A stretch of 29,399 nt of DNA, from positions 1-29,399 of the forward strand of contig DBDJ01000010.1 of NCBI GenBank assembly GCA_002293525.1. The letters are read 5' to 3'. The notes beneath the pieces were generated by a model. That model was not told the origin of the DNA and ran no database searches. It saw nothing but the letters and a program-made list of their open reading frames with translations. This DNA comes from Lachnospiraceae bacterium UBA935 (GTDB lineage: Bacteria > Bacillota > Clostridia > Lachnospirales > Lachnospiraceae). The position numbers and the translations under genes were made by a program. Position 1 is the stretch's first letter, and each line of letters opens with the position of its first letter. Below are positions 16,198 to 23,439 of the stretch, piece after piece.

Positions 16198-16315
16198 CAT
16201 GATCAGACTTAGGGGAATGTGCCGCTTGCCTGGTATTGATTACAGTAACGATGATGTTGATGATCGCGACCGCGATACCGACAATGTCGACAAATTGTTC
16301 CTGACATGTTAGCAT
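16169..16315 (-). CDS. Small hydrophobic holin-like toxin candidate (possibly frameshifted)
   Basis: 48-residue protein with one strong membrane helix (QFVDIVGIAVAIINIIVTVI) and a charged tail, the shape of Fst/TxpA-type peptides that damage the membrane. The ATG at 16315 has AAAGG five bases upstream and an in-frame stop just before it. A better initiation site, AGGAGG seven bases before an ATG at 16340, lies in the neighbouring frame and leads to a non-hydrophobic His/Arg/Cys-rich reading that stops at 16209. Removing one T near 16306 would join MENKSKGINANM to the hydrophobic part, which suggests the native toxin starts at 16340 and this copy carries a 1-base frameshift. The 3' end is overlapped by the antisense RNA. 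No database comparison was possible, so the family is by analogy. Confidence 0.55.
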   Translation of the reverse strand: MLTCQEQFVDIVGIAVAIINIIVTVINTRQAAHSPKSDHEKSSRPLQG

Positions 16316-16430
16316 TTATACCTTTCGACTTATTTTCCATATGTAGGCCTCCTGATATACGGGAAGTTCTCAATATGTACTCATTCTGGCAAAAGGTAAC
16401 CGCCTGTGCCTTAGGGTAGCACCTAAAGAT

Positions 16431-16459
16431 ACATTAGCACATCCCAGGCAAAATAGCAA
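16431..16459 (-). promoter_or_regulatory. Promoter of the toxin mRNA
   Basis: On the minus strand TTGCTA (16459-16454), a 17-base spacer and TAATGT (16436-16431). The start region GCTAATGTATC, then GGTGCTACCC, mirrors the antisense promoter (GCTAATATGTG, then GGCGCTACCC), so the two promoters look like diverged copies pointing at each other. Confidence 0.5.
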
Positions 16460-16521
16460 TCCTTGATTGGGAATTTATAAAATATTTCTCAATTTAGTGA
16501 TATTGCTTAACAAAACCGTAA

Positions 16522-18186
16522 TTACTGGTTTATCTCCTCAAAATATGTCTTGATCTGCTCTTTCACTTCCCCTGGATAATTGGAGCCGTCCAACTTTTCA
16601 TATGCCCGCTCCGAATACTCTGACTTGACCTGATTATAGTCGACTTTTTCCCCGGACCACGTCAAGGACTGGTCGCTTTCCTGAAGATAGGACTGGTCGC
16701 TTTCGTTCTGCTTGCCGGTCAGGTTCTCGTCGTCGCCGACTGCTGCTCCGGGAACAGTTATCATTTCCTGGGGGGACTTGGCTGCTCCTTCCTGGCTGGC
16801 TGTACTGCCTTTATCCCAGCCTTCACCGCTGATTCTCGGGATGTTTTCCTCTGAATCATATCTATCGTCTGAACCGCTCTGACCGGCGCTGATCAGGCCG
16901 GAAAGCCCGTCGCCATTCTGGCCGTCGCTGCCTTGACTGTCTGCAATCGCGTCTCCGTCGCTGTCTTGACTGCCCGCAATCGCGTCTCCGTCGCTGTCTT
17001 GATTGCCGTCTTGTCCGTCCGCAATTGTGTCTCCGTCGCTGCCTTGATTGCCGTCTTGTCCGTCCGCAATTGTGTCTCCGTCGCTGTCTTCCTGACCGCC
17101 GTCGGATTGTCCTTTCTCGCTGCTCCGCTCAGAAGCTTCGGCCAAAATAAGCTCGGCGGCCTCAATATCTTCTATGGTTCCTTCGCTGATGCGCAGCTCG
17201 CCGGCGGCTTCCATGAGTTCCCTGTCATCCAAAAGCTGTGCCAGTTCCTCCATCTTCTGAGCGGCTTCTTCGAGACTCTCCTGGCTGCCGTCAGCGGCTT
17301 CCTTAAGGGCCTGTTTAACCTGTTCAAAATCGCCTTCATAGCTCTGCGTGTCTTTTTTCAGGTCGGCATTGAGATGTTCTTTCAAAGCTTGCGACAGTTC
17401 CTCATTGTCGGTAGTCTCGATAGCTGTTTCTAGTTTTTTTTGAAACCGTTCTTCAGCCTTTTTCAGCTCTTCACCGGTTCTGGCCTCCTGCAGCTCTTCT
17501 GTTACTTCGTTAAGCATGTCGGTCAATACTTCTTGTTCCGCCAGGGAGATTTCGGGTATGGCCTTGACTTCCCGTATGATATCTTCCGCTTTTTCTATCT
17601 CTGCTTCAGCCTCCTGAATGATCTCCTGCATCGCCCTGGCCTGTTCCTTTGAAGCCGACGGCAGAGCGGATACAATCAGGAAAGCAGTGCACGAAAAGAC
17701 CAGCAAAGCGGCGGCTTTTTTATTGACAGTAAGAGGAAAGTATTTTGTGACCGAAAAGCCGGCAATGACCGCCACGGTATTCTTCTTCTGCAGCATACTG
17801 AAATAATCCTGCCGCCCCCGCAAGGAAATGGCCGTAACCACGCGCTCCCGCAATCCCTTTTCATCGGCAAGCAGCGCAGCCTTCTCTATGCTGGGAGTCC
17901 TGATGATACCTATGACGATACCTGCCGCCAAGGAGACTGCAATGATAACAAGACCCGCCGGAACCGCATAATAAAATGGCTCCGCCAAGGAAACAGCTCC
18001 CATGATAAAAGCGGCCAAAAAGCCCGCCGCCAGAGCGACGATACTGTGTTTCACGATCAGGATCTTGCGCTGTCTTCTGCGTACCTTGGTCACGAAGTCA
18101 AGGATATCCCGATCCGGGAACCTGTCCCGGCTCTGCCTACGATTTAACTGGGAATGATTCCCGCTAACCGGCTCATGAACAATCAT
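16522..18186 (-). CDS. Membrane protein with coiled coil and acidic repeats (unknown function)
   Basis: 554 residues from the ATG at 18186. That start is preferred because GGGGGT lies five bases upstream; an ATG at 18219 has no such site. N-terminal half: two adjacent membrane helices (SIVALAAGFLAAFIMGAVSL, then AGLVIIAVSLAAGIVIGII) and a third (AALLVFSCTAFLIVSALP). Then a long Glu/Lys coiled coil, acidic low-complexity repeats (SDGDTIADGQDGNQ, SDGDAIAGSQD), and a conserved-looking C-terminus (VDYNQVKSEYSERAYEKLDG, then YFEEINQ). Layout and location beside MoxR/DUF58 genes resemble poorly characterised membrane partners of these operons; DUF4175-like proteins share the helix-plus-coil layout. 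Function unknown; a scaffold or substrate of the MoxR-VWA machine is a guess. It ends the ABC gene cluster, after a tandem-repeat leader. Confidence 0.85.
   Translation of the reverse strand: MIVHEPVSGNHSQLNRRQSRDRFPDRDILDFVTKVRRRQRKILIVKHSIVALAAGFLAAFIMGAVSLAEPFYYAVPAGLVIIAVSLAAGIVIGIIRTPSIEKAALLADEKGLRERVVTAISLRGRQDYFSMLQKKNTVAVIAGFSVTKYFPLTVNKKAAALLVFSCTAFLIVSALPSASKEQARAMQEIIQEAEAEIEKAEDIIREVKAIPEISLAEQEVLTDMLNEVTEELQEARTGEELKKAEERFQKKLETAIETTDNEELSQALKEHLNADLKKDTQSYEGDFEQVKQALKEAADGSQESLEEAAQKMEELAQLLDDRELMEAAGELRISEGTIEDIEAAELILAEASERSSEKGQSDGGQEDSDGDTIADGQDGNQGSDGDTIADGQDGNQDSDGDAIAGSQDSDGDAIADSQGSDGQNGDGLSGLISAGQSGSDDRYDSEENIPRISGEGWDKGSTASQEGAAKSPQEMITVPGAAVGDDENLTGKQNESDQSYLQESDQSLTWSGEKVDYNQVKSEYSERAYEKLDGSNYPGEVKEQIKTYFEEINQ
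16936..17087 (-). repeat. In-frame Asp/Gly-rich coding repeats
   Basis: Tandem units of 45 bases (S-D-G-D-T-I-A-D-G-Q-D-G-N-Q-x) followed by shorter 33-base variants (S-D-G-D-A-I-A-x-S-Q-x). All are multiples of three and so keep the frame. The first two 45-base units are almost identical, indicating recent duplication. Approximate limits. Confidence 0.8.
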
Positions 18187-18225
18187 AGTTACCCCCGTAT
18201 TTTCAAATAAGATTTTCATTATTAT

Positions 18226-18300
18226 TCTTGCTTAGATAAATCTTGCTTAGATAAATCTTACTTAGATAAATCTTACTTATATAAATCTTACTTAATCAAA
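18226..18300 (-). repeat. Five 15-bp tandem repeats in the leader of the acidic membrane protein gene
   Basis: Plus-strand unit TCTTGCTTAGATAAA, present exactly end to end at 18226, 18241, 18256, 18271 and 18286, with single-base changes in later copies. It fills almost the entire gap between the upstream permease stop (18312) and the start of the downstream gene. Expression of that gene may depend on copy number through spacing or RNA folding. Confidence 0.95.
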
Positions 18301-18311
18301 CTTCTAGCCGC

Positions 18312-19172
18312 TCAGGTTTTTCTTACCGCTCCGATTGAAAACGTTGACAGCCATATGAAAAATGCGGCAATACTCATATTGGCAATAATACCAAGCTCAG
18401 ACGCGATACGGCTCAGCCGAATTACTGAGTCCGGCATAATTATTTCATAGCCCGCAAAGTAACCCAACAGGCCTGTCGAATCCAAGGTCCGCAGCAGAAA
18501 GCCCGCAAACATGCTTAAGGGATTGAAGAATAAGAACAGTAACGCATTCTTCTCGTCTAAACTGCCAAAGGCGGTGATTACGTACAATAAAATGATGATT
18601 ATAATGGTCTGCCGCGTCGCCTGCGCGGATTTCTTCGTCATGCTGGAACAAAAAATGCCGATACTGCCCGCATAAATACTTAGAATCACCATCAGGCCGA
18701 CAAACTCCAGCAAGGCCAGCCAGCTGAGCCCGCCCAGGATAAAGGCGACCGACAGGGTGGGGAGACCGGATATAATGAACATCATCAGCTTCACAATTAC
18801 GGAACCCAATTTACCGGCAGCAATGGAAAATGGTGTCATCGGCGTAGTCAGTATCACGTCAAGAGTCTGTTTTTCACGCTCGTCGGAAATAGAGCCGCCT
18901 GTGATAACCGCCGCCACTAGGGTAACCACCACGATCTGGACACAGACAAGAAGCGGAAAGAGCATGCTCAAAGCCGAATAATCATAACTTATATCGTATA
19001 ATACGCTATTGGCAATTGCTATCGCCAATACCGCGATCAGCGCCAGCAATAGATTATAGCCCAAAAGCAAAAGCGGGATTTTGCCGCTGCGGGAACTGAG
19101 CCAGAGCTCTTGCCGGAAGATAGGATTGGTTTCCATCACTAATTTTAGTTCTATTTGACGCTTACTCTTCAT
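18312..19172 (-). CDS. ABC-2 type transporter permease (paralog 2)
   Basis: 286-residue integral membrane protein with about six helices: LLLLGYNLLLALIAVLAIAI, VVVTLVAAVITGG, IVKLMMFIISGLPTLSVAFI, FVGLMVILSIYAGSIGIFCS, a helix near 195-215 and a C-terminal helix. The cytoplasmic motif ISDEREKQTLDVILTTPMTP is characteristic of ABC-2 permeases of the NatB/GldF/NosY kind. It is clearly paralogous to the permease at 21595-22470 (same EREKQTL and GGLSWLALLEFVGL motifs) but differs in the fifth-helix region. The stop of the upstream GldG-like gene precedes the ATG by one base, so the two are translationally coupled. It probably pairs with the single ATPase at 22467, perhaps as a heterodimer with the other permease. 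Substrate unknown. Confidence 0.93.
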   Translation of the reverse strand: MKSKRQIELKLVMETNPIFRQELWLSSRSGKIPLLLLGYNLLLALIAVLAIAIANSVLYDISYDYSALSMLFPLLVCVQIVVVTLVAAVITGGSISDEREKQTLDVILTTPMTPFSIAAGKLGSVIVKLMMFIISGLPTLSVAFILGGLSWLALLEFVGLMVILSIYAGSIGIFCSSMTKKSAQATRQTIIIIILLYVITAFGSLDEKNALLFLFFNPLSMFAGFLLRTLDSTGLLGYFAGYEIIMPDSVIRLSRIASELGIIANMSIAAFFIWLSTFSIGAVRKT

Positions 19173-19173
19173 C

Positions 19174-21594
19174 TCATTCGCCCTTCTGCCAGGCCGCTAT
19201 GCAAGGAAAATAGACAACCGCGCTTTTTTCGGCCGGATAGCGATATTGCAGGACAAGCTGGCCGTCTTTCAGATAATTATCCTGTAAAAGCAAGTCAACC
19301 TTATCCTTGTCGACAAATATCTGCTCAAATAACTTCGTTTTGTTATTATAAGCAAAAACAGCGGCAGACTCATTGTTGCTGTTGCTTCTGTCCAGCCATA
19401 AGGTGTCGATAACGGTTTCTCCGAAATCATAGGTCCGTGTCACGTAATTGCTGCGCAGATAATCCGGTTCTCCGTTATCGTCTGCCGCTTCCGCTTTGTT
19501 GCTGCCAAGCTGCATGGCCGTGATATCCGGAAAATAAACTCCTGACGTTTCCCGATAATCAACCAGATATTGCTGTACGACAAGGGCGCCGCTGTTCTGC
19601 TTTACTATCCTGTCATCGGCGATATGGATGCCATACTCCTCCATAAGCCCCCACACGGAGCAAAGATCGACTTGAAAAACCTCACTGACATAGTCGCTCC
19701 ACATATAAGCCTGCATCTCGTTTAATAACGAGGCGTCTGTGGAAACATCATATCGACCTAAGAAATCAGCCGGGTAGTACACCGTCTGAATATCGCTTCC
19801 CACGATCTGGTGCGTCTGGCCTTTATTAAGGTCACCGGCAACATATATTTTCTCCTGTAAACGGATCGTCACTTCTTGCAGGTCACTATTGGTATTGTTG
19901 GTAATCGTACCAGTAAATTCGTGAGTAGGAAAGAACCTTATGTCAAGATCCAAGGTTCCGATGTCATTTTCTGCATATTTTTCCACGCTATACTGGATCT
20001 TGCGAACAGTCGATACCTCCTCAAAATCAAGGATGATATTCTCGCCGTCTTTTACCGTATACTGATATCCGCCTGCCAGCACATGATTCCCGTATGAATT
20101 CCAATACGGCGCAAAGTTACGGTACTCCGGAGCGAAACTGATTGAAAAAGCTCTGGATTCAGGAACAGTAATCTCGCTCTTAACCTCTTCTGTTTTCCTG
20201 TGATCATGAAGCCGGATGACCGCAAAACTATTTATGACAGGGTTTCTGATCTTATAATAAAAGCTTGTCAGGTAAACCAAACCGGTAAAAGCAGAAGCCG
20301 TCACAGCGACCATGAGCCAAATTTTTTCCTGCTTCTTGTTCTTCTTCAGGATCCGATACAGGACCGGGCCGACCGCCACCGCGTAAACAGCTAACAGCAG
20401 GCCATATACAAGCTGGCTTGCTCTTCTGGGGTTATCCATGAGAACCGGCAGTTTATCTTCGGTGTAGTAATAGGGGTCAGCCGACCTGGTTGTCCAGTCC
20501 ATGATCCAGTTGAAGTTTTTACGGATCAGCATCTCCGCCAAATTCTCCCGCCCGCTCCAGCTGCTCAGCGGTTCCGCGCCCAGATTATAGCCCAGCACCA
20601 CGACCCGGCCCAAACCGACCGCTTTGAAATGCTCCAAGCTCTTGCCTCCTGTGCCGGTGCCGGCATCAGGTAACGGCTCTGCATCCGCCATCTGATAATT
20701 CAGCACGTCCACACCGTGTACCGTTTCCTCCCCGATGGTCAGTGAAGTCTTGGTTAGGCCGCCGGCGGTTCCGGAGATAAGGCCGTCAAATTGATGGAAA
20801 ACATCCTGGCCGTCCGCACCGGTTCCGATCAGTAGCACGCCGCCGCTGTTGACCCATTCGATCAGTGCCTGATACTGACGATCCGAAAGACGGGCGGTAT
20901 CAAAATCATTGATTAGTATTAACTGATAGTTCTTAAGGGTTTCCCCGTTTTCAGGCATGTTCCTTTCATTCAGTTCAAATAACCTGACACGGGCATTCCA
21001 AATATATGTTGCATTTGATTTAGTGGGGGCATCGCGGTCATTAAAGAAATGCAGTGCCTCAAAATCATCGCTTAGTATCCCCATGACAAAAGTGTATTCA
21101 TTAAAAAATTCAATTTCTGTTAACTGCTCGCTATGGACAGTATGGCCACGGCTGTCAGCAATCTGCAGCAGGTAAATGGATTCATTCGCATCCCTGACCG
21201 GCAGTTCGATTGTATAGCTCTGCTCTTCTCCTTTTCTCAGGACAAGATCCCGTCCGTATGCCGCGGCTTCGTAGCCCTTTTCCCGCACCGGAATCAACCT
21301 GAGCGTTCCGGTGAAGTCTTCTTTGGTATTCGTTACCGTCACGCAGACGTTGAAGGGATACTGGTATCTCACAAAGCCATCCACTCCGATCTCTGTGGTT
21401 ATCAGGAAATCGGACGGAACGTTATGATAATCAGTAGCATCTGAATCCCGATAATCCGAATCCGATAGATCATCCAGATCTTCGGAGACAGAGCGTATAT
21501 CGCTGTATAGGCTACCGGCCACCAGTACGGTCGTGGCGATGCCGACGACAATGAAGGCTAACAGCTTATTCTTCTCCGGCATGTATGTATCCAT
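19174..21594 (-). CDS. GldG-like ABC-associated membrane protein (paralog 1)
   Basis: 806 residues. N-terminal helix (about 11-31), then a large extracellular region with a beta-rich part (RYQYPFNVCVTVTNTKEDFT) and a Rossmann/GATase-like segment (LILINDFDTARLSDRQYQAL, GGVLLIGTGADG). Two helices follow at about 392-443 (LLAVYAVAVGPVLYRIL and VAVTASAFTGLVYLTSFYY), then a large C-terminal beta-rich domain. The architecture resembles the GldG family of auxiliary ABC components and is shared with the 873-residue protein at 23440 (both end in RL/QLVLQY...AW.KGE). It is translated directly after permease 1 (TAAATG) and before permease 2, so it is a core operon member. No enzymatic motif is seen; the GATase-like fold lacks an evident catalytic cysteine. 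Role: probably an outer-face partner of the transporter. Confidence 0.8.
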   Translation of the reverse strand: MDTYMPEKNKLLAFIVVGIATTVLVAGSLYSDIRSVSEDLDDLSDSDYRDSDATDYHNVPSDFLITTEIGVDGFVRYQYPFNVCVTVTNTKEDFTGTLRLIPVREKGYEAAAYGRDLVLRKGEEQSYTIELPVRDANESIYLLQIADSRGHTVHSEQLTEIEFFNEYTFVMGILSDDFEALHFFNDRDAPTKSNATYIWNARVRLFELNERNMPENGETLKNYQLILINDFDTARLSDRQYQALIEWVNSGGVLLIGTGADGQDVFHQFDGLISGTAGGLTKTSLTIGEETVHGVDVLNYQMADAEPLPDAGTGTGGKSLEHFKAVGLGRVVVLGYNLGAEPLSSWSGRENLAEMLIRKNFNWIMDWTTRSADPYYYTEDKLPVLMDNPRRASQLVYGLLLAVYAVAVGPVLYRILKKNKKQEKIWLMVAVTASAFTGLVYLTSFYYKIRNPVINSFAVIRLHDHRKTEEVKSEITVPESRAFSISFAPEYRNFAPYWNSYGNHVLAGGYQYTVKDGENIILDFEEVSTVRKIQYSVEKYAENDIGTLDLDIRFFPTHEFTGTITNNTNSDLQEVTIRLQEKIYVAGDLNKGQTHQIVGSDIQTVYYPADFLGRYDVSTDASLLNEMQAYMWSDYVSEVFQVDLCSVWGLMEEYGIHIADDRIVKQNSGALVVQQYLVDYRETSGVYFPDITAMQLGSNKAEAADDNGEPDYLRSNYVTRTYDFGETVIDTLWLDRSNSNNESAAVFAYNNKTKLFEQIFVDKDKVDLLLQDNYLKDGQLVLQYRYPAEKSAVVYFPCIAAWQKGE

Positions 21595-22470
21595 TTATTT
21601 CTTCACTTTCCCGATCGCAATAGTCGAAAGCCACAGGAACAATGCCGCGACTCCCATGTTTACCCCTATACCAAGAACCGTCCAAAAGCGGCTCAGTAAT
21701 TTCACGATGCCCGGAATATCATGATTATGCTTGAGCAAACTGTATATGCCTTCCACATTCATTACCCGGGCAAGAAAATCCACGAATACGCTTATGGGCG
21801 TAAACAAGAATACCAACGGCCATCCCCCGAAGCTAAGATCCTGAATTCTGACCGACAGGGCACTGTACAACAAATATGCCACAATATAGACGATAAGTAC
21901 AAAAATAGAAATCGCCGACCCGATCAGGATCGTCAGCAACATCGCCAGCATGGATTTCTTTACCAGGCTGGAACAAAAAACCCCGATACTGCCCACATAA
22001 ATACTGATAAACACCGTCAGTCCCACAAACTCCAGCAAGGCCAGCCAGCTTAGTCCCCCCAGTACAAAAGCGATCGATAAAATGGGAATACTGGATATGA
22101 CAAACATCATGATCTTGACAATTACCGCGCCCATTTTGCCTACCGCAATGGCAAGCGGCGTCATCGGTGTGGTCAGCATCACTTCCAGCGTCTGCTTCTC
22201 CCGTTCGCCGGAAATCGAACCACCGGTAATAATCGCTACAAACAGCATGATCATCCCGACCTCGCTACATACAATAAACGGAAAGACGCCGCTTAAAGCG
22301 GCATAATCATAGGTACCCCAAAGCGAGGTGGCGTTGGTAATCGCGAGGGCAATAATCGCTATCATTGCCAGCAGCAGGTTATAGCCCATGATTACCAACG
22401 GAATCTTGACGCTGCGGGAACTAATCTGAAGTTCTTTGCGTAATATCGGATTCTTAAATAATAATTTCAT
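21595..22470 (-). CDS. ABC-2 type transporter permease (paralog 1)
   Basis: 291-residue membrane protein with about six helices (VIMGYNLLLAMIAIIALAIT, CSEVGMIMLFVAIITGG, FVISSIPILSIAFVLGG, VFISIYVGSIGVFCSSL, LIGSAISIFVLIVYIVAYLL, and a C-terminal helix). The ABC-2 motif ISGEREKQTLEVMLTTPMTP lies between helices 2 and 3. Its ATG overlaps the stop of the ATPase gene (ATGA) with AAAGGAG five bases upstream, typical of an ATPase-permease pair made in fixed ratio. Paralog of the permease at 18312; the pair flanks GldG-like protein 1. Substrate unknown; related NatAB/Gld-type transporters handle ions, peptides or gliding components. Confidence 0.94.
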   Translation of the reverse strand: MKLLFKNPILRKELQISSRSVKIPLVIMGYNLLLAMIAIIALAITNATSLWGTYDYAALSGVFPFIVCSEVGMIMLFVAIITGGSISGEREKQTLEVMLTTPMTPLAIAVGKMGAVIVKIMMFVISSIPILSIAFVLGGLSWLALLEFVGLTVFISIYVGSIGVFCSSLVKKSMLAMLLTILIGSAISIFVLIVYIVAYLLYSALSVRIQDLSFGGWPLVFLFTPISVFVDFLARVMNVEGIYSLLKHNHDIPGIVKLLSRFWTVLGIGVNMGVAALFLWLSTIAIGKVKK

Positions 22471-23438
22471 CGGTCTCCTTTACCCTTCTGTCTAGTTGCT
22501 TGCCGGGCTGACGTACTGATGATTTTCATAAACAGGGATTCTAAGTCGCCTTTTTCCCGGTAAAACCCGGCCACCGGTATTGCTTTCTGAATCAGCTGCC
22601 GCAGCAGGCGGGCGGCTTCGTCATCTCCGCCGCAGAAGGTAACAAAGAGCTCCTCTTCCGTAAAAGTTACTTTTTCCGTATGCGGATCTTCCCGGATCAG
22701 CCGGACAGCCTGTTCTTTTGCCTCGGAAGCGCCGGACGAAAGCCTTATCCGGATGGGCTGGGTAAACTGTGACTGCTTCATGATGTCATCCACTTTGCCG
22801 CTCACGATCATCTTGCCGCGATCCATAACGCCGATGCTGGTACACATTTCTGCCAGCTCCGGCAGGATATGGGAGCTGATGACGATCGTCTTGCCCATGC
22901 TGCTGAGGTTCTTGATGATTTCTTTCATCTCGAACCGGGCCCGCGGGTCAAGGCCGGAATTGGGCTCATCCAGGATCAGCAGCTGCGGGTTATGGATCAA
23001 GGCCCGCGCCATGCAGAGCCGCTGTTTCATCCCGCGGGAAAGCCGGTCAACAAGGAGCTCTTCCCATTCGTCCAGATTGACCAGCTTAAGCAGTCCCCGG
23101 GCAATCTCCGTCACCTGCGCCGACGGAATGTCATACATGGAGCCGAAAAACCGCATATATTCCAAAACCTTAAGATTGTCATAGACACCAAAAAAATCGG
23201 GGACATAGCCTATTTTTCTTTTGACTGCCTGTCGGGCGCGGAAGGCATCGGTTCCATCGATCATAACCTGACCGGACGTGGCTTTCAGTAAGCCGCAGCA
23301 GATCCTCATGGTAGTGGTCTTACCGGCCCCGTTAGGTCCGACAAAACCGAAGATTTCGCCTTTGCCGACATGCATATTGATATGGTTGACCGCCACGAAG
23401 CGGCCGTATTTTTTAGTCAGGTCTCTGATCATCAGCAT
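22467..23438 (-). CDS. ABC transporter ATP-binding protein
   Basis: 323-residue ATPase. Walker A GPNGAGKTTT, Q-loop region VPDFFGVYDNL, signature LSRGMKQRL, Walker B LLILDEPNSGLDP and switch His (ISSHI). A C-terminal extension of about 80 residues is typical of NatA/CcmA-type ATPases. The start at 23438 (LMIRDLTKKYGRF follows) is chosen over an upstream ATG because AGGAGG lies nine bases before it and it sits two bases after the stop of the upstream GldG-like gene. It is the only ATPase in the cluster and so probably drives both permeases. It is arranged head-to-tail: GldG-like 2, ATPase, permease 1, GldG-like 1, permease 2. Confidence 0.96.
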   Translation of the reverse strand: MLMIRDLTKKYGRFVAVNHINMHVGKGEIFGFVGPNGAGKTTTMRICCGLLKATSGQVMIDGTDAFRARQAVKRKIGYVPDFFGVYDNLKVLEYMRFFGSMYDIPSAQVTEIARGLLKLVNLDEWEELLVDRLSRGMKQRLCMARALIHNPQLLILDEPNSGLDPRARFEMKEIIKNLSSMGKTIVISSHILPELAEMCTSIGVMDRGKMIVSGKVDDIMKQSQFTQPIRIRLSSGASEAKEQAVRLIREDPHTEKVTFTEEELFVTFCGGDDEAARLLRQLIQKAIPVAGFYREKGDLESLFMKIISTSARQATRQKGKGDR

Positions 23439-23439
23439 A

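Noticed and set aside
18226..18300. Regular repeats that might be taken for a CRISPR array
   Set aside because: Units are only 15 bp and directly adjacent with no spacers; there are no cas genes nearby.
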